From JACOWB01 sp964373665 (GTDB lineage: Archaea; Aenigmatarchaeota; Aenigmatarchaeia; CG10238-14; SCSR01): a stretch of 64,000 nt of DNA. The number at the start of each line of letters is the position of its first letter. Within the stretch, counting starts at the first letter, position 1. The DNA lies in contig CAYJVM010000002.1 of assembly GCA_964373665.1 (NCBI GenBank), forward strand, positions 9,383 to 73,382. The letters are read 5' to 3'. Below the pieces are notes generated by a model that did not search any database, was not told the DNA's origin, and saw nothing but the letters and a program-made list of their open reading frames with translations. Below, in pieces: positions 27,605 to 35,378 of the stretch. Made by a program: the position numbers and the translations under genes.

Positions 27605-28549
27605 GTGAAAAAAGATTTCTCATTAGAAGACCTGCCTGGGGTTGGCACAAAGATTGCCGAGAAGCTGAAGAATATCGGTTATACAGATCCTATGGTGATT
27701 GCTGTTACTTCCCCTACAGAGCTGGCAAATATTGCTGATATAGGCGAGGGTCAGGCAGGTAAAATAATTACCGCTGTAAGAGAAATGCTGAACATTGGCT
27801 ATGAGACTGCGGATAAAATTTTGGAGAAAAGAAGCACTGTCGCAAAAATGACCACAGGGAGCAAGGCACTCGATGATCTTCTCGGAGGAGGCGTGGAAAC
27901 ACAGGCCATAACAGAGGCTTACGGGCAATACGGTTCTGGGAAGAGCCAACTAGGGTTCCAGCTTGCATGCTCTGTTCAGTTGCCAAAGGACAAAGGCGGT
28001 TTGGACGGTGCGTGTCTATACATCGACAGCGAGAACACTTTCCGCCCAGAAAGGATAGTCCAGATGGCGCGCGCGTTGAAACTCGAGCCTGAAAAGGTTT
28101 TGAAGAAAATTTACGTTGCACGTTCATTCAACACCGAGCACCAAATACTGCTGATAGACAAAGCACCTGAGGTTATCGAGGAAAAGAAAATTAAGTTGAT
28201 TGTTGTCGATTCCTTGACATCTCATTTTCGGGCTGATTTCGTCGGAAGAGGCGAACTCGCTGGAAGGCAACAAAAGTTGAACAAGCACTTGCACCAACTG
28301 CAACGTTTGGCGGACGCCTACAATGTCGCAGTCTATATCACAAACCAAGTAATGTCCAGGCCGGATATCTTGTTTGGGGATCCAACCACTTTTGTAGGTG
28401 GCCATGTGCTGGCTCATGCGGCGACTTATCGGATGTACCTGAGAAGAGGTAAGGAAGGGACTAGAATCGCCAGAATGGTTGACGCCCCAAATTTAATGGA
28501 AGGCGAGGCAGTCTTCAAGATACTTGAAAGTGGACTGTCTGACGTCTAG
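27605..28549 (+). CDS. radA: DNA repair and recombination protein RadA
   Basis: The archaeal Rad51/RecA recombinase, about 314 residues. An N-terminal helix-hairpin-helix domain (LPGVGTKIAEKLKNIGY) is followed by KMTTGSKALDDLLGGG, Walker A GQYGSGKSQ at ~107 and Walker B LIVVDSLTSHF at ~197. NQVMSRPD and GHVLAHAATYR are L2-region and C-terminal motifs. The GGTGG at 27591-27595 supports a start at GTG 27605 or TTG 27602 rather than the GTG at 27593, which is part of the ribosome site itself. Co-transcribed with RPA. Its last 4 bases overlap the convergent gene's stop. Confidence 0.95.
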   Translation: MKKDFSLEDLPGVGTKIAEKLKNIGYTDPMVIAVTSPTELANIADIGEGQAGKIITAVREMLNIGYETADKILEKRSTVAKMTTGSKALDDLLGGGVETQAITEAYGQYGSGKSQLGFQLACSVQLPKDKGGLDGACLYIDSENTFRPERIVQMARALKLEPEKVLKKIYVARSFNTEHQILLIDKAPEVIEEKKIKLIVVDSLTSHFRADFVGRGELAGRQQKLNKHLHQLQRLADAYNVAVYITNQVMSRPDILFGDPTTFVGGHVLAHAATYRMYLRRGKEGTRIARMVDAPNLMEGEAVFKILESGLSDV

Positions 28550-29064
28550 ACTAGCTTTGGCATTACTTGCATAAGTAACAAAGCGTTAATAGCAGTGTTC
28601 CCTATCACATATGGCAGGTATCGCATCCCACGTTCTTTTTCCACCACGAAAGTTAAAAGCAGGTTGATTGTATTAAAAGACCCAACGATTAATACACCGG
28701 TCATGCCTATTATTCCTGCCTTCAAAACACCCGATGCGATCCCCAATACGGCGTATTCGGGCAACAACCATACCAAGTAAGGGCCGATGTAGTAACGACC
28801 GATAATTAAATGCATAAGCAATATCGCAACTGCGTATACAGCCCCCACCATAGCTCCAAATGTCACACCGATATATATGGTCGATAGAGTTACCAATTCA
28901 ATACCCACATATTTTAGAGGTTTTGCAAAACCAAGCAAAAACGCCATAGTCAGAGTGACCAAGACGGCACCGAAAATTAGCAGGATGTCACCTAAAAGTA
29001 GAAGAAGAACACCAACTGTCAGTATTCCAGCCAGAATTGTATAAATTCTCCAATCGACCTTCAT
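28546..29064 (-). CDS. Polytopic membrane protein of unknown function
   Basis: 172 residues, mostly hydrophobic, with five or six membrane segments and a cytosolic VEKERGMRYLP loop near the C-terminus. ECF-transporter S-component-like or small permease folds are possible, but no motif fixes this. The ATG at 29064 is preferred over 29112 because the minus-strand TATA GCTTTTAA (29087-29094) is 26 nt upstream; the longer frame would run into the divergent Bud32 gene. Confidence 0.6.
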   Translation of the reverse strand: MKVDWRIYTILAGILTVGVLLLLLGDILLIFGAVLVTLTMAFLLGFAKPLKYVGIELVTLSTIYIGVTFGAMVGAVYAVAILLMHLIIGRYYIGPYLVWLLPEYAVLGIASGVLKAGIIGMTGVLIVGSFNTINLLLTFVVEKERGMRYLPYVIGNTAINALLLMQVMPKLV

Positions 29065-29066
29065 CG

Positions 29067-29094
29067 TTATTAAATAGTTTGCGATAGCTTTTAA
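29067..29094. promoter_or_regulatory. Interleaved divergent leaderless promoters
   Basis: Two genes start back to back, with ATGs at 29064 (minus) and 29098 (plus). The plus-strand TATA is TTATTAAATA at 29067-29076, centred 26 nt before 29098. The minus-strand TATA is TTAAAAGC, read from 29094 to 29087, centred 26 nt before 29064. Each box therefore lies downstream of the other gene's transcription start region, and the two promoters occupy only 33 bp. Confidence 0.6.
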
Positions 29095-29097
29095 TTT

Positions 29098-29736
29098 ATG
29101 CAAGTCTTGCACCGAGGCGCTGAAAGTGTCGTGTATCTGGACGAGTTTGAAGGACAGAAAGTCATGGTAAAGGAGAGGATACCGAAAAGATACAGGATAA
29201 GGCAGCTGGACGATGAGCTGAGGAAAACACGGACAAGGAAGGAGGTCAAACTTCTAACTGAAGTGAGGAAGCTTGGCATACCAACACCAAAGATATTCAA
29301 TGTCGACGAGGAAAACCATAAAATAGCAATGGAATATCTGGAAGGGAAGACGCTGAAAGACTATATTGACTCTGCATCCAACAGTGAATTGGAAGATGTG
29401 TGCAGGCAACTAGGAAAAATTATAGGCAAACTTCATTCAAGCAACATCACCCATGGAGACTTGACAACGTCGAACATGATAGTGGTTGAAGGAAAAATCT
29501 ATTTGATAGATCTGAGCTTAGGGGAATTTACGCAAAGGTTGGAGGACAAGGGAGTCGACTTGAAATTGCTCAAAGAGTCTGCCAAAGCCTCACATTTCAA
29601 AAAAATCGACTTGATTTGGAAAAACGTACTTTTAGGATACATGGTCGAGTACAAAAGCGCGCAGCAAGTTCTGGACCAGTTGTCGGAGATAGAAAAAAGG
29701 GTAAGGTACGCTAACAGGGACAACCTTAACCTTTAA
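29098..29736 (+). CDS. bud32: KEOPS complex protein kinase Bud32
   Basis: A 212-residue atypical small kinase/ATPase that, with Kae1, Cgi121 and Pcc1, makes the t6A37 modification of ANN-decoding tRNAs. Visible are the N-terminal GAESVVYLDEF nucleotide loop, VKERIPKRYR with the conserved Lys, the catalytic HGDLTTSNMI near residue 120, and LIDLSLGEF, which is the DFG-equivalent. In many archaea it is fused to Kae1; here it is a separate gene and Kae1 is not in the window. Leaderless promoter as described for 29067-29094. Confidence 0.93.
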   Translation: MQVLHRGAESVVYLDEFEGQKVMVKERIPKRYRIRQLDDELRKTRTRKEVKLLTEVRKLGIPTPKIFNVDEENHKIAMEYLEGKTLKDYIDSASNSELEDVCRQLGKIIGKLHSSNITHGDLTTSNMIVVEGKIYLIDLSLGEFTQRLEDKGVDLKLLKESAKASHFKKIDLIWKNVLLGYMVEYKSAQQVLDQLSEIEKRVRYANRDNLNL

Positions 29737-29747
29737 AGGGGTGCTTG

Positions 29748-29756
29748 GTTTAAATA
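29748..29756 (+). promoter_or_regulatory. TATA box of the rps15-rps3ae operon
   Basis: GTTTAAATA is centred about 26 nt before the S15 ATG at 29779, giving a leaderless transcript. Confidence 0.55.
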
Positions 29757-29778
29757 ATTAACCTCATAAGTTTTTAGA

Positions 29779-30240
29779 ATGGCAAGAATCTATTCGGGAA
29801 AGAAAGGCAGGTCAGGCAGTCACAGGCCTCCGCATGTTGCTGTGCCAAAATGGATAAAATACAGTAAGGAGGATGTGGAAAGCTTGGTAGCCGACCTGGC
29901 CAAACAAAAGCATTCATCATCCATGATAGGCACTATTCTAAGGGATACTTACGGGATACCTGATTCGCAGGCCATAACTAAAAAGTCCGTAAGCTCAATA
30001 ATGAAGGAAAATTCCATTTATCCTGAGATTCCTGAAGACTTGATGTTTCTGCTGAAAAAGTCTGTGAATTTAAGGCGCCATGTTTCCGGCAACAAGCAGG
30101 ACAAGCATTCACGCCGTGGAATGCAGAATTTGGAATCTCAGATAAGGCGACTGGCTAAATATTATGTCAGCACAAAAAGACTGCCGGGTAATTGGAGATA
30201 CGACCCAGAAAAGGCAAGACTCATAATCCAGAGAGGATGA
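29779..30240 (+). CDS. rps15: 30S ribosomal protein S15 (archaeal/eukaryotic S13e type)
   Basis: 153 residues, the archaeal length. N-terminal MARIYSGKKGRSGSHRPPH is the archaeal extension; the C-terminal SRRGMQNLESQIRRLAKYY corresponds to the universal S15 core that binds 16S rRNA at the three-way junction in the central domain. Four bases separate it from the S3Ae gene, so the two form an operon. Confidence 0.97.
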   Translation: MARIYSGKKGRSGSHRPPHVAVPKWIKYSKEDVESLVADLAKQKHSSSMIGTILRDTYGIPDSQAITKKSVSSIMKENSIYPEIPEDLMFLLKKSVNLRRHVSGNKQDKHSRRGMQNLESQIRRLAKYYVSTKRLPGNWRYDPEKARLIIQRG

Positions 30241-30244
30241 TAGA

Positions 30245-30799
30245 ATGGCAGTCAAACTAAAAGGGAAGCAGTGGGTGCCTATAATCTCTCCGAAGGCTTT
30301 CGGAGAAAAGGAAATTGGAAAGGCACCGACCGCAGAACCTGAGAAACTCGTGGGTAAGAGGCTTGTTCTGAATGCACTTGAAGTTACAAACGACCTCAAC
30401 AAATATTACATCAAGCTCAAGTTCAAGATATACGCTGTCAGTGGGAACAATGCATTGACCAGTTTCGACGGCTTTGAATGCATGCAGGACTATATCTCAC
30501 GAATGGTTTTAAGGAGAATAAAGAGAATAGATTCTGTCCAAGATCTGAAGACTCGGGACAATGTAAAGCTTAGGGTGAAAAGCCTGACAGTTGTGTCAAA
30601 ACGTGTCAGGACAAACGTCGAGATGAAAATAAGGGAATATGTATCAGAAGTCATGAAAGAGGAAGTCGAAAACTCCACTCTTGAAGAGTTCCTGAACAAG
30701 GTCTTGACGAACTCCATAAAAAGCCGAATAATTAGGCAAGGCAGGACGATTTACCCTATACGGAATTTTGAAATCCGAAGGACTGACACCCTTAAATGA
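30245..30799 (+). CDS. rps3ae: 30S ribosomal protein S3Ae (eS1)
   Basis: 184 residues, slightly short of typical archaeal eS1 (about 195-220). KQWVPIISPKAFGEKEIG and GKRLVLNALEVTNDLNKYY are family motifs, as is IRQGRTIYPIRNFEIRR at the C-terminus. It sits on the small subunit near the mRNA exit. The ribosome site GAGGATGAT overlaps the S15 stop. The 3' end overlaps the convergent protease gene by 8 bp. Confidence 0.94.
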   Translation: MAVKLKGKQWVPIISPKAFGEKEIGKAPTAEPEKLVGKRLVLNALEVTNDLNKYYIKLKFKIYAVSGNNALTSFDGFECMQDYISRMVLRRIKRIDSVQDLKTRDNVKLRVKSLTVVSKRVRTNVEMKIREYVSEVMKEEVENSTLEEFLNKVLTNSIKSRIIRQGRTIYPIRNFEIRRTDTLK

Positions 30800-31943
30800 A
30801 CGATTTAATCATAGGAACTCCGAAAAGGTTGAACAGCAATAATCCCAGAATGATAAAGCTCGTCGCGACTATTACTTTCCTTCCTGTCTCGCCAAATTTG
30901 GATGTAAGGATCTCCTCGAAGAACAGTCCTCCATCAAGAGGCTTCATTGGAAGCAGGTTAACAATTCCGACGCCAATGCTTATAACAATCAACCAGTTGA
31001 GGAAAGATATTACCGTAATAAAGACCTTGAAGAACGCTCCGGATACAAGTCCAGCCAATCCTAGAATGTTGTACTCGTAAGAATTTCTAACTCCAATCCC
31101 CATGTAAGTCCTGTTTTCAATCTCTGGGTGATCCTCCAGAACAATCTGATAGCTCCCCTTGTCGGTCGTTATTGCTATCCTGTCACCTGTTTTCGTACCG
31201 TTCAAGGCGTTCACAAAATCAAGAGTGTCTATAACGTCAACACCGTTAATCTTCATTATAGTCCCTTCCAACCCAACCTTTTCTGCGGGGGAATTAGGAT
31301 CTACAGAGTCTATGGCAACGCCCACGGATTCTGTAGCCGAGTTGAACAGGAACAGGCTCGATACTAGTATCACAATGGCAACAATGGCCGAAAGAAAGTT
31401 AGCCAAACTTCCAGCTGCAAATATCCTTAATTTTTTCAGTATCGCAAGCTTTTTGATTCTCTTGTCGTCAGGATCTACAAAAGCACCTATAGGCAGAATG
31501 AGAAGCAACAGCACGCCATAATTCTTCACCTTTACTTTTTCAAGCCTGACAAAGACGGCGTGCATAGTTTCGTGCGTGGACGCAATGATAAATATAGCAA
31601 TTATCCAATACCAGAATGGAACGGAAACAACAGGCCCGGGTATTTGGTAGCCGCCTGCAGTCGGTAGTACAAGTTGAAACGCCTGCTGCAGGTTCACAGT
31701 CAAAATTATCAATCCTATTACTCCCAGCAGTCCGGCTAAAATACCTATACCTACGCCAATGTTGCCTAGGATTGTGATGAAACGCGGATACCGTGCTACA
31801 AATCTATCTATTATATCCAATCCTCCAGTCCAACGCTTTATGATAAACCCGTACTTGAACTCTATATTGCTCCTGTCTTTGAATACCAAAAAACCGATTA
31901 TTGCGGCAAATAGAGCCAGTGATACTAGTTCAAAGTTTACCAT
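30792..31943 (-). CDS. Site-2-protease-like M50 membrane metalloprotease with PDZ domain
   Basis: 383 residues. The zinc motif HETMH (HExxH) lies at about residue 123 in a membrane helix, and the third ligand motif is LLPMKPLDGGLFFEE near residue 340. A PDZ domain (VDPNSPAEKVGLEG, IMKINGVDV) lies between. Such enzymes cleave transmembrane regulators or remnant signal peptides inside the membrane. The start at 31943 has a minus-strand TATA, CTTTAAAAAG at 31967-31976, about 27 nt upstream; the longer frame from 31967 overlaps that box. Confidence 0.9.
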   Translation of the reverse strand: MVNFELVSLALFAAIIGFLVFKDRSNIEFKYGFIIKRWTGGLDIIDRFVARYPRFITILGNIGVGIGILAGLLGVIGLIILTVNLQQAFQLVLPTAGGYQIPGPVVSVPFWYWIIAIFIIASTHETMHAVFVRLEKVKVKNYGVLLLLILPIGAFVDPDDKRIKKLAILKKLRIFAAGSLANFLSAIVAIVILVSSLFLFNSATESVGVAIDSVDPNSPAEKVGLEGTIMKINGVDVIDTLDFVNALNGTKTGDRIAITTDKGSYQIVLEDHPEIENRTYMGIGVRNSYEYNILGLAGLVSGAFFKVFITVISFLNWLIVISIGVGIVNLLPMKPLDGGLFFEEILTSKFGETGRKVIVATSFIILGLLLFNLFGVPMIKSFI

Positions 31944-31982
31944 AACATCAATATTCGGTTTCAACACTTTTTAAAGTTGCAG

Positions 31983-32080
31983 TGCAGGGGGAGAGATTCG
32001 AACTCTCGAAGGGACTAACCCACCAACTCCTGAAGCTGGCGCAATTTTCTGTTTGTTTGACCAGACTATGCGACCCCTGC
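31983..32080 (-). tRNA. tRNA-Leu (CAG), with enlarged D-loop or mini-intron
   Basis: Reading the minus strand, the acceptor stem GCAGGGG (32080-32074) pairs with CCCCTGC (31990-31984), and the discriminator is A. The anticodon arm is CCAGC-TTCAGGA-GTTGG with anticodon CAG. A long variable arm (GGG...CCC) marks class II, and the T-arm is GAGAG-TTCGAAT-CTCTC. The D-stem GCA/TGC closes a loop about 12 nt longer than in archaeal tRNA-Leu; the extra bases are 32044-32055. No 3' CCA is encoded. Its 5' 15 bases are also the end of the upstream Trm5-like CDS. Confidence 0.92.
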
Positions 32081-32914
32081 TTTAATATCCAAGCAAACCT
32101 TATAACTCCTAACACCGAACGGTAATACCTTTACTCTATTTTCAATAGAAAATCTTTTGCCTTTTTCTTCTACAGCTTTCTCAACGAACTTTTCCGCCTT
32201 TGAAAACAAATCCTTCTCATCACCAAAAGTGTAAAAATGAATAACGCCACCGTCTTTAACGATGTCAAATACAACATCCAGATAATACTCTCCGCCAACA
32301 GCAATCGGCATTACGATTCTGTCGAATTTGAAATTAAAAATTCCAGGAGCATTTTTCACATCATCATTAATCAACACAATCTTGTGCGCCAACTTGTTTA
32401 TCCTTACATTCTCCTTTGCATACTCATGGGCAACGGGGTTTTTCTCAATCCCATAAACTTTGCTCACGTCCGGTTGTCTTTTAACAATTGCAATTGGGTA
32501 CGGCCCAATTCCAGAGAACGGCACTGCAACAACCTCGCCAGGCTCGACAAGAGAAGCAATTCTTTGTCTTTCATTGGATTCCCTGGGGGAAAAGAAAACT
32601 TTCTTTGGATCAAGCTTCAGCATATATCCGTATTCCTTGTGCACGACTTCCGTGTTTTCATCACCGGCAATTAATTCCAAGTCATCCAGCCTGTAAGTTC
32701 CCTTCCTGCCGGATATTTTGTTTAATACCGATTTTACATTTGGATTTGTTTTCATCGCAGCCTCGGCTATCAAGTGTTTCCTCCCTCCCAATTCTTCAGG
32801 AATCTCTATTACAACAACACTCTTGTCAGAGCCAATCACATCATAACTCTTAGGAACCAATTCCATCTCTTCCGTAGTCAATTCACTCTGCAAGAACTTT
32901 GCAAGCGGCTTCAT
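32066..32914 (-). CDS. Trm5/Tyw2-family tRNA (guanine-37) methyltransferase-like protein
   Basis: 282 residues. The family's central motifs are clear: KVFFSPRESNERQRIASLVE, then the SAM loop AVPFSGIGPYPIAIVK and YGIEKNPVAHEYAKENVRIN. Trm5 methylates N1 of G37 in tRNA; related enzymes act in wyosine synthesis. The motif after the third strand reads DRIVMPIAVGGEYYLD, where Trm5 usually has an N-L-P; the missing Asn makes substrate and activity uncertain. The stop codon TAG lies inside the tRNA-Leu D-arm, so the CDS overlaps the tRNA by 15 bp on the same strand. Confidence 0.82.
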   Translation of the reverse strand: MKPLAKFLQSELTTEEMELVPKSYDVIGSDKSVVVIEIPEELGGRKHLIAEAAMKTNPNVKSVLNKISGRKGTYRLDDLELIAGDENTEVVHKEYGYMLKLDPKKVFFSPRESNERQRIASLVEPGEVVAVPFSGIGPYPIAIVKRQPDVSKVYGIEKNPVAHEYAKENVRINKLAHKIVLINDDVKNAPGIFNFKFDRIVMPIAVGGEYYLDVVFDIVKDGGVIHFYTFGDEKDLFSKAEKFVEKAVEEKGKRFSIENRVKVLPFGVRSYKVCLDIKAGVA

Positions 32915-32923
32915 GTAATTTCT

Positions 32924-33268
32924 TTATCCGGTTGCATTTAAAATGAATCCCCCCAGGGCTTTCGACATCTCGTTAACGAACTCCCACCACACCTTGAGGA
33001 ACTTGAACTCGAAAATGTCTTCTGGAAAGAACATTCCGGCCCCTATGTAGTATATAAGACTCACTATGAATAAAATTGCGGCAATCCTGCCTATCCAGCC
33101 AGCTGAAAATTTAACTAGAGGGTTGCTAGCTGTAGCGTAAAGGAAAAGGCCTATCGACGAGACAGCTAGATATGTGGGCAGCTCCGCACCAAATACATAA
33201 AACGTGACCGCTGCGCCGACAATGGCGAACAGTATCCAGATGACATCCTGGAATGCTACTTCTTCCAT
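32924..33268 (-). CDS. Small polytopic membrane protein
   Basis: 114 residues with three or four hydrophobic segments (VIWILFAIVGAAVTFYVFGA; YLAVSSIGLFLYA; IGRIAAILFIVSLIYYIGAGM), then an amphipathic tail. The tail's FLKVWWEFVNEMSKALGG resembles nothing I know. The ATG at 33268 follows a TTTTAAAG box; the frame extends to 33307 without support. It is 9 nt upstream of the Trm5-like gene and probably in its operon. Confidence 0.6.
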   Translation of the reverse strand: MEEVAFQDVIWILFAIVGAAVTFYVFGAELPTYLAVSSIGLFLYATASNPLVKFSAGWIGRIAAILFIVSLIYYIGAGMFFPEDIFEFKFLKVWWEFVNEMSKALGGFILNATG

Positions 33269-33347
33269 CGTAAAACATTCCACTTTAAAACATAAGAAAA
33301 TTGGCATAGAAGTGTATACTGCAGAGGTTATTTCGCAGGATAGAAAT

Positions 33348-33357
33348 GTTTATATAC
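33348..33357 (+). promoter_or_regulatory. TATA box for the 33379 gene
   Basis: GTTTATATAC, centred about 26 nt before the ATG at 33379. This supports that ATG over the GTG codons at 33370 and 33373. Confidence 0.55.
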
Positions 33358-33378
33358 TGTCACTTTTAAGTGGTGAAT

Positions 33379-33756
33379 ATGAGAGAAAACAGGTCAAGAT
33401 ATATGGACGGAAGCATGGGTCAATACATGCAAGATGCAGGGCCTTATGGTAATCATTCAAATGAAGGTTCTGGAAGAGCTTACAGAAGCATTAAAGACAT
33501 CGCTAGAAACTATTTGGTGGACGAGCCTAGGAAGGGTTGGAGCGGATTATTCGGATTAGCGGCAGGCATAGGAACACTTTTGACAGGAGGCCTCATTTTG
33601 CCTGCTCTTTTCACAGGCTTGGTGGCAGGCGGTGTAACTCGACTCATTGGAGACGGTTACCACTATGGAAGAAAGGCAGCGGAAAATGTTCTAACATGGA
33701 CACAAAATTACAAACCATTGAATTACAGACAAGCTCAAAGAGCTTTAGCAGCGTGA
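33379..33756 (+). CDS. Unrecognised protein with glycine-rich hydrophobic segment
   Basis: 125 residues. The N-terminal third is polar (RENRSRYMDGSMGQYMQD); the middle, LFGLAAGIGTLLTGGLILPA and the GLVAGGVTRLIGDG after it, could form a membrane hairpin; the C-terminus is basic and aromatic. No family recognised. It is followed 4 nt later by another glycine-rich protein, so the two are probably functional partners. Confidence 0.55.
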   Translation: MRENRSRYMDGSMGQYMQDAGPYGNHSNEGSGRAYRSIKDIARNYLVDEPRKGWSGLFGLAAGIGTLLTGGLILPALFTGLVAGGVTRLIGDGYHYGRKAAENVLTWTQNYKPLNYRQAQRALAA

Positions 33757-33760
33757 TTTT

Positions 33761-34597
33761 ATGGTAGTACCACCAATAGCACCAGCGCCAGTTGTTCCAC
33801 CAGCACCGGGTGTTTTGGACAATTTAGGAAATCATTTGAGGCAAAGAGGTAGGATGTACGTCGGATTAGGCGCTATAGGCGCTTCACTTGGTGGCCTATA
33901 TAGGATAGTCGAAAATACAGCTTTAAACATAGTAGGAAAAGGATACTCTATAGATTACGAAACTCCGATGCCTGGCAGTACATCAGGGTCTATTACAACG
34001 GATATACCAAATGTATCAACAGGCTTCGATAAGGTTCCTGAAGGAATGCTTGCTGGTGGATATGAAGGTCTTTATCTAGTATCGACAGGATTTACAGGTC
34101 CGCTTTACGTAAACGGACTTGGGAGATTAACAAATAGGGGAGTTGACAACAGCCTTGGGGGTTTGGCAAGCATGTTGCCGTTTGCTTACGCAACTAGCGG
34201 AGCCATTTCTGCCGCGGAGAATCTTGCAGGAAGAACTTTGCCTAGTATTTCTAGCGATCCTTTCGTCAGAACTCTTGTCGAAAGACCGGCCATATTAATG
34301 GCACCTGCATTAATCTCGTTAGGAGTTGCCTATAGGAACGAAATCGGTGCAGGTGCTAGAGCTGTGGGACGTGGGGTCCGTTCGGTCGCACAGAGGTACG
34401 GCACAGCCAATAGACGGGTTTACACTTCTGTTAGAAATTGGATATATTCCCGTTCAGTGGCGAGTGGTTCTAGCCCTAGAATGTCTAGATTTACTGCTGC
34501 AATAACGGGCGGATATGTAACCGGAATAACAAATTATGCAGGTGTTGAAGCTGGTCTTTTGGGTTATTCGGCTGGCCGCGGACTGGGTTTGTGGTAG
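33761..34597 (+). CDS. Unrecognised glycine/alanine-rich hydrophobic protein
   Basis: 278 residues. It begins with a proline-rich stretch (VVPPIAPAPVVPPAPG), followed by several weakly hydrophobic Gly/Ala segments (VGLGAIGASLGGLY; GGLASMLPFAYATSGAISAA; AGLLGYSAGRGLGLW at the end) and a basic Arg-rich loop near residue 210 (RNEIGAGARAVGRGVR). The composition suggests a membrane-associated or pore-forming protein. It pairs with 33379-33756. It may belong with the membrane apparatus at 36-61 kb, but there is no direct evidence. Confidence 0.55.
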   Translation: MVVPPIAPAPVVPPAPGVLDNLGNHLRQRGRMYVGLGAIGASLGGLYRIVENTALNIVGKGYSIDYETPMPGSTSGSITTDIPNVSTGFDKVPEGMLAGGYEGLYLVSTGFTGPLYVNGLGRLTNRGVDNSLGGLASMLPFAYATSGAISAAENLAGRTLPSISSDPFVRTLVERPAILMAPALISLGVAYRNEIGAGARAVGRGVRSVAQRYGTANRRVYTSVRNWIYSRSVASGSSPRMSRFTAAITGGYVTGITNYAGVEAGLLGYSAGRGLGLW

Positions 34598-34625
34598 ATT
34601 TATTCTTATCGTCTGAATTCTATTC

Positions 34626-35378
34626 ATGACTCTGGCTTTAATTGGCCTAGGCCTTTATTCTGAAAAAGACCTTTCTTTGAACGGAATAGAAGAATTGAAA
34701 AAGTCCGACAAAGTTTATATGGAGCTTTACACTGGCAAATGGCAGGGCTCTATGGAAAATTTAAAGAAACTAATTGGTAAAGAAATTGTAACGTTGGAAA
34801 GAAAAGACCTGGAAGAAAACTCCCGAAGAATAATAAGCGAATCAAAAAAGCAAAACGTGTCAATTCTCGTCCAAGGAGATCCATTGATAGCTACAATGCA
34901 TTCTTCTCTAATCTCAGAAGCAAAGAAACTTGGAATAGAAACCAAAATTGTTCATAATTCTTCCATAGTCTCAGCTATCGCCGAAACCGGCCTTCACGTT
35001 TACAAAATCGGCCAAGTTGTTACAATCCCATTTCCGGAAAAAACAAAAGGGAAAAAGCCAAAATCAACTTTCAACTCCATAAAAGAAAATAAAAAAAGAG
35101 ATTTGCACACATTATGTTTGCTCGACATAGTGACAGAAGAAGGCAAGTACATGACAATCAATGAAGGCGTTGACATACTTTTATCATGGAAAATAATTTC
35201 AAAGACGGACAAAATAGTTGTCTTTGCAAAAGCAGGAAGTACGCAACCCGTTATACTTTACAAAACTGCTGAAGAGATGATTAAAAAGAAAATAAAAGAC
35301 ACACCAGCAGTTATAATAATTCCCGGAAAGCTTCATTTTACTGAGAAAGAATATTTAGAAATGTGTAAGAATGGTTAG
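34626..35378 (+). CDS. dph5: Diphthine synthase
   Basis: The 250-residue tetrapyrrole-methylase-fold enzyme makes successive SAM-dependent methylations of the modified His in elongation factor 2 during diphthamide synthesis. Characteristic segments are LIGLGLYSEKDLSLNGIEE, VYMELYTGKW, VQGDPLIATMHSSL, ETGLHVYKIGQVVTIPF and LLDI at the expected places. Its last 8 bases overlap the next gene, so the two are translationally coupled. A TTTATTCTT box about 26 nt upstream suggests a leaderless mRNA. Confidence 0.95.
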   Translation: MTLALIGLGLYSEKDLSLNGIEELKKSDKVYMELYTGKWQGSMENLKKLIGKEIVTLERKDLEENSRRIISESKKQNVSILVQGDPLIATMHSSLISEAKKLGIETKIVHNSSIVSAIAETGLHVYKIGQVVTIPFPEKTKGKKPKSTFNSIKENKKRDLHTLCLLDIVTEEGKYMTINEGVDILLSWKIISKTDKIVVFAKAGSTQPVILYKTAEEMIKKKIKDTPAVIIIPGKLHFTEKEYLEMCKNG

